Source: Branchiostoma floridae
Lineage: Eukaryota > Chordata > Leptocardii > Amphioxiformes > Branchiostomatidae
DNA: 64,000 nt
Assembly: GCF_000003815.2 (NCBI RefSeq)
Contig: NC_049980.1
Location: 21,837,249-21,901,248 of the forward strand
Direction of reading: 5' to 3'
In this document: positions 43,703-57,500 of the stretch, in pieces
How positions within the stretch are numbered: the stretch's first letter is position 1
How the letters are laid out: each line of letters starts with the position of its first letter
The notes under the pieces: model-generated
What the model saw: only the letters and a program-made list of their open reading frames with translations
Databases searched by the model: none
What the model was told of the DNA's origin: nothing
Program-made: the position numbers and the translations under genes

Positions 43703-44529
43703 CCCTAAGAAACGGACGTCTTGGGTTCAACAAATACTTCACAAAATCTTAAAGTCGCCGTTTTTGATGCCACTTCACTGTGAGAGTCCGCGAGTATTGG
43801 AGTAGTGACGATTGACTTCAAGAAACACGTGAAAACGTTTCTGACCTCCAAGTAGACGACCAACTGTTGGTATGATTTTCCTCGAACGCTCCCCGAATAA
43901 ATAGAGGAAAAAGGACACGTCAGTATTAGGCTCCACACTGAAGTACACGTCACCTTTCCCTATATTCATAACTATACGTTTGTGGCTATTTGGAGTCACC
44001 GATTGCGTCACTCCATCGCCGAGATTTTTCGGTGGATGACTTGTTGATACAGGGTGACCCGGGGAAACACCCCTGATGACGCAATGCTAGTAGTTGGCGA
44101 AACCTGATTGGCTGTGAGAGAATCTTTGACAGATGACGAACTCTTTCTCAGACAAATGTCATAGGGGTGTATCTATGTTTCTACAAGGACGTTAAATATT
44201 TTGCCTAAAAAAAGTTTATGAATTGAGAATATGCTATATTTTATTTGCAATAATGAGATTCCCAATTTTAATCACTTCCGTGTTTGAAACTTCTTGTATT
44301 AATTGTACTGTTGTGGTTTTGTTTAAATTAATCAATTTGGTTCAATCAAATAATTCATTGTTTGATTCGTTTTCTTACGTAATACTTTACTTTATTGTCA
44401 GAGTTGTAGCCAATGACACTTTGACAAAAGCTGAAAAGTGGCGAAGTAAAAAGATCGAGTCTACGTGTACTTTTATGATAAGGCTTCCCCTTTCAAAGAA
44501 ATGGACTATCCCATCAAGTAGCATCCAAG
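43703..44529. promoter_or_regulatory. Divergent promoter region of the alpha-crystallin gene and IER3IP1
   Basis: 827 bases separate the two opposing start codons. I looked for heat-shock elements (alternating GAA/TTC): GTGAAAACGTTTCTG near 43,828 is only a partial match. No clear TATA box. Confidence 0.35.
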
Positions 44530-46380
44530 ATGGCGCTGGGTCTGTATTCGCTGATCGAAGCTGCACTGCTCTGTGTGAATGCGATTGCCGTGCTGAATGA
44601 GGAGAGATTCCTGTCTAAAGGTATTGGCTTTATGTTTTATAGTTAACGATGCATTACATGTACAGATGTAACACATATCGCTGTGTTGCTCCCTAGCTTC
44701 TTGTGCAAGGCCTGTCAGTTTTGGGGTTGACAACGCGGTGCCAAGTTGGCACTGGTCATGGGTGGAAATTTGCAAGAGGGTAGTCGTGGCCGTGGCGACT
44801 CTTGATGGGCGTCCTCTGCTCAGAAAGGCAGGAATGTAGACTGCAAGCAAAAGGCACCCCCTAGAAGTCACAACTATTACTGATAGGTCCACTCTTCAAG
44901 CAGAGGTTGGAAGTGGAGATCACACTTCTGAACACTCCTAACGTTAACGTTACTCTCCAAGCAGAGGTTAGGCTCAGGCTATTTTTTTTATCGCGGACGC
45001 GATACTATTAAAAAGAAAACTGACCGTTTAATGATACGGTCAATTATGGAGAATTCTGGCTCTTGGTCAGAATTCCCCGGAATTTGCTTTGTTCCTGGAG
45101 ACATCTAATTGCAATCTACATATTAATAACCTTTAATATATCATGCTTGCAAATGTCAATTCATGTGGTTAATCGTTTTTCAAATGATTTAGGTTTGTCT
45201 GGAATTAAACTGGAAGTCCAAAATTAACCTGGAGGGTGTTGGTACAAAACAGAAAGCCTGATAGAAATCATGCCTGAAAAACGTCTAAAAACTGCCGGAG
45301 CCTATCCTCTGCCCAACCTCTCAAATCTTTAAGAAAGCAGGGGTGAGGTGGGGTGGCTGTTTACCTTCTTCTGACTTTATGGACTTGGAAGTTGGATCAG
45401 TTTGGTGGGTGGGAGGTCGTCAATGTGCCCTACGTTTGTATTGTGATTTCGTTCTTTCTTTATAAGTAACGTCAAGTGGTTTGATTGATAATTGAAGATA
45501 AGTAACATTAACGTCAGCCCAGGTTTCTGGCCAAAGGGGAGTTGATGATAGATTCAACCATAATGGTTACAAAATGACAGCATTTTAGATAACCATTAAA
45601 AAGATAATCATGACTGGATACGCATTAAAAAGAAATCAGAAATTTTGTACTTTTATACAGCAAATTAAGTGTTTGAAAAACTTCCAATCTTTTCTCAGAG
45701 AATTCCGAATTCTCATAGATTCCAATCTCTGCCGTGACATTTATGTCACCTCAGATCAGTGTTAAGGCAAAGTCTAAAATCGTTGGCTCAATCTGAACAA
45801 GCAGTTCCTACCGAGGATGGTACCCAAGCTAAAGATGGATACTCACATGATGATGTGGCACAGATAATGTTAAGTTTGTCTGTAAGTATGTTACATGTAC
45901 ATGTTTGTATTGCAGTTGGATGGGCCACAGACACAGTCAGTGGGTTTGGTGAGCAGCCTGGGATGAAGTCACAGATCATCAACCTCATCAGATCAGTGCG
46001 CATGGTCATGAGGAGTAAGTATGATGTAATAATCAGCCTTCTCTGCACCCCCTCCTGTCAAGTCTGCATTTGGTATCACATCTACTACTGTAACATTTGG
46101 ATGGGACATTACAACAGAACCATACATGTGCATTAGTTATCCCCTGCTAAAGTAAAGTAAAGGACTAATTCATGCAGGGGCCTAGATTCATGTAGTTTTT
46201 CTTTGGCTACAGTAACTGTGTTGACATGCAGCTATCTGTTTTGTCATTTCATGTTTTGTTTGTGCCTTTATTTATAGCTTCTACACATGTTCATTTCTCA
46301 CAAATATTTTGTCTGTTTTTCCAGTACCCCTGATTATTGTGAACACTATAACTATAGTGCTTCTCCTGCTGTTTGGATAG
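44530..46380 (+). CDS. IER3IP1: IER3IP1 (YOS1 family, ER-Golgi transport)
   Basis: Exons 44530-44620, 45916-46014 and 46325-46380 (phases 1,1) give 81 aa; human IER3IP1 is 82 aa. The N-terminus MALGLYSLIEAALLCVNAIA then VLNEERFLSK and the middle GFGEQPGMKSQIINLIRSVR are nearly identical in kind to human IER3IP1, and the end PLIIVNTITIVLLLLFG is the expected second hydrophobic helix. Members are small two-helix ER/Golgi membrane proteins related to yeast Yos1p, needed for ER-to-Golgi vesicle traffic and, in humans, linked to microcephaly with neonatal diabetes. ATG context is CCAAGATGG. The start is 827 bases from the divergent alpha-crystallin gene. Confidence 0.95.
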
Positions 46381-48418
46381 CAGACATCTTGACATTTACA
46401 TTGTTACAAGACTTCGACCTGCTCCAAGATACAATAATCCCAGCCCATGAGCGTCTTCTATCCAAGTGGTGTGGGACAACATCTTTTCCCCTGGTTGAAT
46501 TCATACCACAACTCCTATCAATACAACCCTATGCTGGTGATACTGGGTTTGACACTAGTCTTGACCAAAATCATATAATGTATGTTCTTATAGTATATAA
46601 ATTTTCAGTTTTGGTAATGCATATTTTCATGTAGTAAATCTCTTCAATGTGTATGGTCTCTGTAACTTGTGTTTGCAAATGTCAAGCAAATGTCATTTCC
46701 CTGGTGGTGCAAGCTAATGTTACAAAGACATGACTTTATTGAGTTCAACTTACATCTGAAGGATTCAGAATGATCTGGGACATGTTTTTTCCACATAAGA
46801 TAATAAGTTAATAAGTATCTCAGATGAAGTTGTGTTTGTTGGGCTGAAATGTAGGTAAAAGCAAAACTGGCCTTGAAATGTGAATCTAGATGTGCAACTT
46901 GAGGCAAAGTTAACATTAGTGTTCGGTAAGGCTAGGAATTCACACAGAGACAACGTCAGCTTTTACACTGCCTTATTATGTAAAGTTTTTAAAGAGCACA
47001 TGTACAATGTCATGAACGTAACACTAACAGGATGGGCATTTGTATAGTTTTTCAAATATTCATGATTAAACACACATTAAGACATATGATAATCTTCATT
47101 CTCTTGTCTTACTTTTTCCATAGTTGATCACAAATACCAGGTAATGGGCTGAACACGCCCTAAAACCTCCCAAACTTATACAGGTCTCCTGAATTATGGA
47201 TTGCACATGCCAGATTCTCATACATGTCTCAATGTAAACTCCTCACTCTCCAAATCTGTATCAATCTTTTCCATAATGCTTCATACCAACACCGATGAAC
47301 TTTCATGCTAGTACATGTGTTGCCTTTTCAAGTAACATTCCTACATTGCACCTCTTCTTCACTGTTATCTGTCATTGCATCACATCTCGTACCTTCTGTA
47401 GCCTATTCACCTCTCATTATCAACTTTTCATGGCAATCATCAGCTTTTCAAGACATTAACGTTCTGCTTTATATAAAACAATATATAATATTTAAATATT
47501 TAACGTACCAAGGCTAGATTCAAACATAAATTGAGCTGCAATATTGAAGGATGCATTTCACATCACTTCTGTATCCCTGTTTGAATGTTAGAAAACAACA
47601 TTTCCCGTTATATTGTTACTTCATTATTACCCTTTCTTCCACAACAACTTGATCCACAAGTTAAATAAAATCTACAATATGCATACATTACAAACATTTA
47701 TATCTTAATAGATATTTCACATTAAAAGCAATAATTCCTTTAAAAACATACATGTTATTAAGTCTGTTATACAGAGATATTATACTATACTATAACCATA
47801 GATATGTAACTGTTACAGTAGAACACAACACATAAACAACATTCCTGTTTTCTGTCTTTTTCAACTGATATTTCCCTTCTTTTGACATTTTGGTAGCTAT
47901 TTGAATGTATATAGCACTTGAAAACCATACTATGACATGCTTGCACAAGACAACCTATACAATTATTTACAGTCATTTTAGAATTCCATAAGAAAGTACA
48001 AAACGGAATGATTCAAAACTAGACATTCAACAGACATATACAATTGTAAAGTGACACTGAATTAAACATTTTGAGAAGACAACTAGCAAGGAGATATTTT
48101 TCACTAACTGGATAAAGACTGGTTTGAAACCTGAGCCCTTTGTCCATTTTGTTTCCTTGCAAAGTAGATAATCTAAACAAGAACAAAGGAAAGAAGGTAA
48201 AGTCTAGTTGAAACATTGGGTTTCTGTTTCTTTCTCTGGTAAGAACAATGTTAGGAATGATCAAGTTCAACACTGGCTGAAGATGGCATCCACCTTGGGC
48301 ACTTTGTGTCCTTCAACTTTGAGTAAAAAAATTGCCACAGAGCACATTTTACAGATCTCATCTGTTCAGTCATATCTTATTCTACACGGCTCTAAAACAC
48401 GATCTATGGCATTTCCCA
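46381..48418. other. Convergent 3' regions of IER3IP1 and perilipin
   Basis: AT-rich sequence without coding exons. AATAAA on the plus strand at about 47,664 may end IER3IP1, although that would be a long 3' untranslated region. Open frames here look random. Confidence 0.4.
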
Positions 48419-49883
48419 TCATGCTCCATGTATAGGTCTCCTGGGATGGAAGTATGGCACATACACCCCTCCGCCGCCACCTCCGTCGTTCAGTTCTAAA
48501 TCCTCAAGTATTTCGTCAAAGCCGAAGTCTATATTTTCCAGATCAACTAAGCACACATCTGGAATCTGCAGGAATAAAACATTCAGCTCAGAAGGTCTGA
48601 ACAGAGAAGTATATGCAGGAAGATAAGGTACTTTGGGCATTGTCATAATGTAAGAGGATGTTTGTCTTCCACTCCAGGTTAAATACCACAGAATATACCT
48701 CTGTGGCCTCCAGAGTCTACTGTAGTTTGGGTACAAAGTGGTGTGAAAAACTTGTTGAAAGAATGAATGGCTCTGAGGCAGGACTTGTACAGCATGACAG
48801 AGGAATATGTCAGCTTTCAGATTGTACAAGTTGGATCCTGATGTTTGTCTGCTTTGTCATAGGTTTGCAATTGACTGACTTCTAGTTTTATTGGCTGCAG
48901 TTCACTTGACCTCTAGTGGATGCTTTGGAGCAAGTGTACTGGCAAATTTTTGTCTTTTTGGTTTGGGGCTGAACTGAAAGAACTCTATTTGTCATATTTC
49001 CCTAGTTTATTTACTTATTTACAGCTTGTTGTCCTTTTAAGTTCAAAATTAATCCTGATCGTGGAAATGCTGTGTCCTGCCAACTCAAGCGACAACAGGT
49101 GACTACAAAACAAGTACACTCCACTCACCAGCCACTGGAGAGGGGCCAGGTTAAGCATGTACTCTGTCACCGTTAGCAACGTGTCGGAAACTGTGTCCAG
49201 CTGGGCCCGAGCCAGGCCGAGAAGGCTACCTGGGAGGTCGGCGAAGGCTTCCGCCTACAGAAACACACAGAAGTCACCTTTAATGTGAATGTATTTGGCT
49301 GATCATGGATTTATTCAATGTATATTTAGATCTAATTATATTCTATTTGAATATATCCAATGATTATTTAATGATTCTAAAGGATATCCAAAATTTTAAG
49401 TTCATAACTACTAAAGAATATAACTTAGCTATTATCAAAAATCAGAGTCAACCTACACATTATAGAAGTGGGTCTTTCACTGCCTTCAATGGAGTCAGAC
49501 CTATGTTCTCAAAGAAATTGTCTTTGGGTGTGTGTGTCTGTATTTGTATGAACAAGATAACTTAGGTTAATGTAGTTAATATAGGAGTAACTTTCTGACA
49601 CTGGTGTACTTGCCCTCTTTTAATGTTGATGGACAACTCAAAGATGATATTAATATGACTGATTTTTTTAATGAGAGACTGTCATTATTGTAACGTTAGG
49701 TTGGAAATGAACTAGATCTGCTCAAAACATGATAAGGACCTAGAACATCTTAGATTCTAAGTTGGAAAGACCCTCTCCACCCAAGTTGTATAACCAACCA
49801 GCTTCATGGCAGATGGTGGCAGTTTCTAGTAATATTACACGAATATTAATTAAAATATTATAATCACTCAGACTTTTTCTGAT

Positions 49884-49916
<33 letters not shown>

Positions 49917-52900
49917 CACTACATGAAATAGTCAAATGGTTTAGATATTGATTATTCATTATCAACTTAACCACCAACACACTGTTGACATTTTTTTAGC
50001 TCATTTACACTGATTAATTGTCAGAAAATTCCATCACAGCAAGTTTTTACATCCTTTTTTTGGGTGAGATTTATTTATTGTAACTGCCCTAAGTAATATG
50101 GTATAAGACCAGTTGAAAACACTGGAGCCAAATGTTGTTTATTGTCATGAGTATCTCACACTGGTGACCCTTTGCCCTTTTGACCTGAAAACACTCTAAC
50201 ACAATCAGAGTCAACCAGCCAACACTCACAGTTCAATCTGTTAGTTTATTCTACAACATTCTACAGAATTTTACAGTCCAACTGTATCCAGAGTAGTAAA
50301 ATGGCCACACGATGGAATATTCCATCAGCCAGACGAGAACCCTGGTGGAGGCAGTGGAATATTCCATCACCTCTGAAAAGCATGTATGGAAAATTCCTAG
50401 ATCTCATAGGCCTGTGCATACCATATACCCAGTACTGTACATCTCTAGTCTTTTACAGTAGTTGTATTTCCATCACAAATTTCCAATGCATTATTAGAAT
50501 GCAGAATTATTTCAAACATGAATTCAAAACATCTAAATTAGTAACTTAGTCCCTGCTGAAGCGAAATAAAACCTCAAATGGAAATATATTTACAGAAACT
50601 AAACTGGGCTGGTAAACAAGTGCAGTCAGATAAGCTCCTGTAGTCTTTTCTACAGACTTAGAAACATGAACATATAGAGTCTAACATGATGCACAAATAA
50701 GTTAAGTGGGTACAGCTTTTATGTAAGAAATGACAGTTTACATTTTATGTGACACTGACATTTTAAACAGCATATAAATAAACATGAAAGCATAGTATCT
50801 ACATGTAAGTACTAGATTAACAAAACTCTTTGAAGCTTATTCACATGATAAACTGATTTTAAAATGACTGAAGTGTTGCTTAGAAAAGACTGGTGGCTAG
50901 AATGCATGCCCTCATGTTAACTTCAGCATAATGTCATGTTACAATGTCATTTTCATTCTCCATTATGCCTGGCAAAGTAAAAACATGTTAGGTTATCCCT
51001 CATTTTATATCATTACACATTGCAGTATCATAGTCCCAAATATCATTGCACAGCTATTGGATCCTCTTCATATAAAAGTGAGAGTTAAAATTAAAGATAA
51101 AACAAGTTAAAATTGAAAATATTGCACAACTGGAATAAAACGGATAAAACTGACAAATTACAAGTTAATACACAACATTTACAGACAATGATACATTACA
51201 TCAAATTATGTCTTGAAATATGGACCAGTAAAGCCAACCTGATGCCTGATGGTGCCTGGAAGGTACAACAGATACTTTTCCTGGCAAAGTAGGTACTTCT
51301 CTTGGAAAAACAGAGCATATTTCTGGTACAAGGCCACGGCCATGATGGCTCTCCCCAGCCTGACTAGCACGTACACGCTGTACAGCCAGGGGAAGGGCGG
51401 GAGCGTCCAGATGAAATCAGTCAGGGACACCAACGTGTTGATCACTCTATGGATCTGGCAGTGCAGGCACCCGAGCCCTGGCAATGCCTCCCCTCCACTG
51501 AGGCGCTGAGTCGGGGATGGACACAAAGACAGCACATCTTTACAACAACCGCTACTGAATCAGCCAGCTACATTTATAGAATGTCTGTTTGCAAGTTGGC
51601 CACACAGGGCAGGAATGATGAATAATTTGTAACACTAGCTGGCAGGACAACAGAGGGGAATGCCGCTGCACCCAGTAGGATGATGCAACATCTGGCTTGA
51701 GGATGTAAACAACCCAGTCCATCACTGCTTCCTGCTTTGCATGTTAATGCAGAAGACTCCACAGACATTATTTACATAGGGGCCACAGGGTGGTCATCCT
51801 TTTCTGAGGACAAATCTTTCTAAACTGAGCAGAAAAGAGCAATGATAATTTATAAATTCTAATGCATTCTGAAATAATAATTTCCTTACACCATTTCGCA
51901 TAGCTGACAGGAAATCTTTATCAGTTGATATGTTGTAAATCATTATAACCATTTTGAAGTAGGTTACATTGTTAGACTCCTTGTTACAGCCAAGGAGTTT
52001 TTTTAACATGCTTGTTGCAATAATATGTAGACGAATAACATAGGGTGATTCTGTAAGAACTCTTCTGCCATTCCACGATATGTCCCTCACCATTTTTGAA
52101 CAGTGGTACATCTCAGCCATGACATGAATATTGTATTATCGAGAAAAACATCAAAGGCCGGGTCAAAAACATGGATGCATGGAGAATGTCTTGTTGCTAG
52201 GCAGAACCTTCCATATGCCCAAGGGTGGGGGGACAGGGTGCCTGGCAGTACAGGTTTTCCCATGGAAACTTTCACTTCATACATGATGGAAATAAACTTT
52301 CAAATTTGAACTTGTCCCTTTGGACTACTAAAAGAAGGATCTTAAGGACAACCTCGTCACGAAATAATCAATATCAGGGACGTACTTATATTAGCATTTC
52401 TTCTGCTTTAATGTTAATGATGAGCAAAAATATACAAAACAAGAAAGCTTCTGAAAAAAGGTGCATATTTTGGAAAAAGCCTGGATGTTAAACAAAATCA
52501 CATGAAAAAGAGTTTTTAAACATCGAATTACTAAATTCAACAAAGAAGAAAAATTGTTACAAGTGGGGTTCGAACCCACGATCCATGGCTGCAAAAGCAA
52601 ATCGCTATATCCACCCAGCGCGTAGACTGCTCAGCCACGCTAACTCCATTGCGTAATCGTGCATATAGAAGGGCTATAAGAAGAGTTTGGTTAAATTGAC
52701 CGATCCATGCATCCGTGCATCCATGCAAACCAAACCGTTGAACAAACGGCTTCTCTCGCCTAAGCCTGCTACGCACCGGCAAAAATTAAGGAAAAGTACC
52801 AGTATATTCATATGCTAAATGTGGATGATGCACTAATTATAAGCAAGCTTATGTTATTAATATACCAGGGATGTACCCCTGCTATGTTAACATGATCATC

Positions 52901-54552
52901 AATGTCCTCTAAAAGACTGCAATCCATTTCAATGGCAAGCAGGCCATGAGCAAAAAAACAACCAGGGGTTTTGAAATCCAACCCAGAAGCAGGGACGCAA
53001 GTTGACCTGGTATATGATTTTCTAACTGCCTGTATTACCTAACATACATGTACATCTCAATAAACTATTAACTGCAAAAGATGACAGCTAGAAGTGAAAG
53101 TAACTACAGTAGTAAGTAATTTTCCTATGATAAACTAAAACTCAAGTTACCTGATGGAAGATATTCATTGTCTTGATGATTTTACACCATGGTGAGTCTT
53201 TTTCATTGGTTGCAAGATGCCTCCTTACAGATTCTAGAGCAGCTACCTTATGTTACATCAACATCCAGTTTGGCTATCCTAACCTGCATAACCAGTCTTT
53301 CAACATCAAATAGTTTGGTGCAGTTTAAGTAAACAGGTATGGGATAAACAACATATGGGAATACCAACAGGTGGTTGGTTTTAAAGTAAAACAGGTGTGT
53401 TTGATTTCATACCACCTGACAAACTACCTGGGGAACTTATGACCTAATCTTTGTCTATCTTTGTCTGATGATGTTAACCTTAGCAGAAAATGTATATATC
53501 ACAACAACTGTGGAATTGCCATAATTATTACTAAGATATCATAGAAATTACTTATCAGTCTTGCATCATATAAGTTGCTCATCTGCATAATTCTTAGACA
53601 TTAATGATTTTCCACATCCAAATCATATTCATGTATGTTGCAATTATGAAAGTCCAAAATAGGATTTTCTCACTTATTATGCAAATCATGGTCTGATTTG
53701 AATAGTCATTACCTAACATTCACACAACCTTTGTATAATTAATTATACCAACTACGTCCTGGTTTCCACAAGCAAAATCTATCAAAGGTCCTCTCTGAGT
53801 CAAATTCATGATAAATATGTCACATGTAGAAACCATCAGAGATTACATCAGATTACATTTCCTTATTTATTATGCAAATTAAGTCATACTTTGTATAATC
53901 AATATTCAATTGTGTCACCCAGCATCATAACCTTCTTGGCAAAAGTGAAAAAATGTAGGTATACAAACTGTACGTGCCACATGCTTTTGTTTAAAATAAT
54001 TGTAACATCGGTCTGATATTGACTTAAAAGGTCATCAGAAAATGCAAAGACAGACTCTTCACTGACCTTAGATGGAAACCTCTACCTCCTAACACCTGCT
54101 GAATCCCACCTGTGTTTGCTTCATGATTCAATAATAAAGGTCAGCAAAAACCTCCTGTAATGGTCCATGTAAACATGTATGACCTTTTCAACTCTAATCA
54201 ACAAAGAACATCTGTCACTGACACAGCTCTTCCAGCCACATTATATCATCAACAGATTGCAGCCAGATAATAAAAAAATGTCCCAAGTCCAATCATGCAG
54301 TCATCATCAACTGATGCTTTTTGCAAAAGCTAGTGCAAATGTAGTAGTACTAGTAGTACAAACTGATGCTGCTTTGCTACATCCTGTGCCCTTGAGTAGT
54401 TAGTCTTTCAAAGAATGCAAACATCCTCTACTAGCAACAAGGCCACATACCAGGGGGGCATAAATCAACCTTAACTTTCATCTTCCCATATGTCCCTATC
54501 CACTTACAAAATATCATTACAATCCATCGTTCTAAATTAATGTTGACCACAA

Positions 54553-54583
<31 letters not shown>

Positions 54584-57500
54584 AACACACACACATGCAC
54601 ACACACACACACACACACACAGATACATAAACAGACACACCCAAAACACTTATACCTCCATTTTTCATGGAGATATGTACCACACTTAAATAAACTAAGC
54701 ATGTGCCAGATTCAACTAAGGAAATGTCCCTACATAATATTCTTGATTCAACCAAGGAGGTTATATATGATTCAACAAACAAACAAATGATATGGAGGCT
54801 AATCATGCTAGTCGTCGAATTAACCTGGTACTCATCCAGCTGTAACCTGCTGACAGGCCCCATCCTTTACACTGTAGCTTCCATGGCAGGTTTGAACATG
54901 ACCACTCCCATGTATGTGAAAGCTAGTCCTGCACATCGCAAAACAATGAGGTCATCCTGCAAATGAGCTGGCCAGTCACACCACAACAGCTGTTTGAACA
55001 GCAGTAAGCTCTGTCAATACCAGCTATACTGAATTAGGTCAGTAATATATGAATGCTTGTGGTGTGCGGAAAATCCTAGGCTGGCTACTTATACCTAGTA
55101 CTAATTCAAAGAAAGACGAAGACAGTCCCCAAACCAAAGCCTTTTTTTTCTTCAAAATAGTACTTTTCAGTTCATTTTTTATGTTATTAGACTTGCCAAT
55201 TTAAATATTGTATGAAACAAGTGAACATGCCAAAACTGTAATGCTATTACTATGATGTCATTCTATATCATTCAGTGTCGTACATCGGAAAATGTTATTC
55301 CATGTAACGGTAATAGTGAACTGAAGAGTACTGAACAGTAAAATCCACTTCTATTATGAAATTTTACTGGCTTCATTACATACCTTACAGAAGCTGTCGT
55401 ACAGCTGGTCAGCCATTGCCTTGGCCTGTGTGATGTTGTCCTGCAGGTGCTGCGGCAGAGCCCACACCTGCAGCACCATCAGGCTGCAGATGGACCCAAC
55501 TTCCTGCAGCAGGCTGGCCACCACCTGCAGGCTCTGTCTCTCCAGACTCTGCAGGAAAAACAGAATAACTTTTCAATATCCTGGTTGGTTTGCCTGTTTG
55601 TGACTTCTGTAGCTGTACATTAAAATCAAAGAGTTCCAAATATACTTTTATAGGCCTACCAAGACCTGCAAAACAGGCTCATGTGGTGGCTTTTGGCGGG
55701 AATTTGTGATATTGATACCCATTGTTTCAGAAAAGGGGTGACCAAAAAAATAACTTAAATAAGATATCAAATTCACAGGTAACACTTCTGCCTTTAAAAT
55801 AGTAACAAAGCCTTTAGAATAAGAGGGGTTTCAATCCCACATAAACAAGTTTCATTGTAAGGAATAAAGGCAACCTGTTTTAGGACTCCCTTTGAATGTG
55901 TCTTACACACACACACACATATATGATATACATGTACATGTATTTACAATGTACCTATATGCTATCTATGAACCAAAATTTGTCAGCCATTAGGCTATTA
56001 CAAAAGGGAAAATGAGAAATAAAGATGTAATACGCTGTAACATTACCTCCTTGAGATATGTAGTTACTGTATTTTTCTGAATTTCTTTTTTTTTCCAAAG
56101 TAATATGATAAATTTTTCACTAATTCTGTCCGCATTTTCTTGCCTTCCTGTTTCATGTGGTACAAACTTTAGAAACCAGCACTCTCAACCTGCAATTTGC
56201 CCCCCCCCCTCCCAAACACAGGTGCAAGATATTTCATGGAGGGACAAATCATTGGAAAATCTCTTGATCTACCATGGAAATGTCTTGACATATTTGATGC
56301 CACTGACATTCAAAGTTCACCCACCTGTGTGTCCTCATCCTTGTCAGGCTCCTGACACACTGGATTGGACACCAACATCAGGTCGCCTTGAACCTCCATG
56401 TTTACTTCACCTTTTGCACGCTCAATCTGTACAAACATGACAACAATGAGAGATTAAAAACTTAATCACATTGTATAAAAGATAATCACAGACTTTTACA
56501 TTGAGTATCTAACAACTCAAACAAATTAAAAGTGTACTAACATTTTCTACAGTTGTATTGCAACTGTACACCTACCAGTTCCAGCATGTCCCTGAGTGTG
56601 TCTAGCAACTCTCTGCCACACCTCTGCACAGACTTCATCCTTATGCTGGCTCCTTCACTCAGCCTACTGTGAACCTTGTCTGTCAGGGTCGTTGCCCTCA
56701 CAAGAAGCGACTTTTCTGTCTCTGCAGCCTTAGGCACCTGTTCGACCTCTTTCTCATCATCTGAAAGAATCCCCATGAAAAATGCAACACTTAGTGACAC
56801 TGAATGTAATTGTGCTATTTGGTTGGTCCATAACAATTCCTTTAATGATTTTTGACATGAAGTTTAAAACAACCAAGTTTGTACCATCCATTAACCCTCT
56901 CAGCACGAGAAGCCACTATCGTGGCTTTCCCATAGGACGCGAGAAGCCACGATCGTGGCTTCAGGTTTAATTCCGGCGGGAAATTCAAACTGACTACTGT
57001 GAAATGGGAAATTTGGCAGAGTCTGCCAATCAGGATGCTTGTATCTTTGACCAACCAGAAGGGATGTAGCATTTGAGCCCTGTTTCTGAGGCCTCCAGCG
57101 TGTGTTTTGGCTTCAGTTTTCTACAGGTTTATTTAGTAAATTTAGCAGAAATGGAGACAATTTGGTGGATAATTTTGTTGGTGGCTTACAGGAGTGATGA
57201 CAGGGAAATCCTTGAGGGACAGCAAGGCAAACACCCAGCTGTTTTTGTTGAGATCAAATGAGCTGATATCACCGTGTCTAATGGGTTCTACATGCATGCT
57301 TCCTTGTTGTTTTTCTTGGGCATGAGGAGGACCAGGTCAGGTCAGAAAGGTCACTGGTCTCAATTGACATTTTAGATACTCTGATACCTGTTTCTCTACC
57401 CAAGTCATAAGTAATAGGATTTATTTGACTCCCTGATATGTGGAGAACATCCAGAAAAATAATTTGCCATTTAGCACAAGGCATATTCATTATTTCAATA

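Noticed and set aside
44506-44892. 128-codon minus-strand frame over IER3IP1 exon 1
   Set aside because: Antisense shadow; the plus-strand IER3IP1 coding exon is certain.
54431-54863. Cys/Val-rich minus-strand frames
   Set aside because: They are translations of the CA microsatellite.
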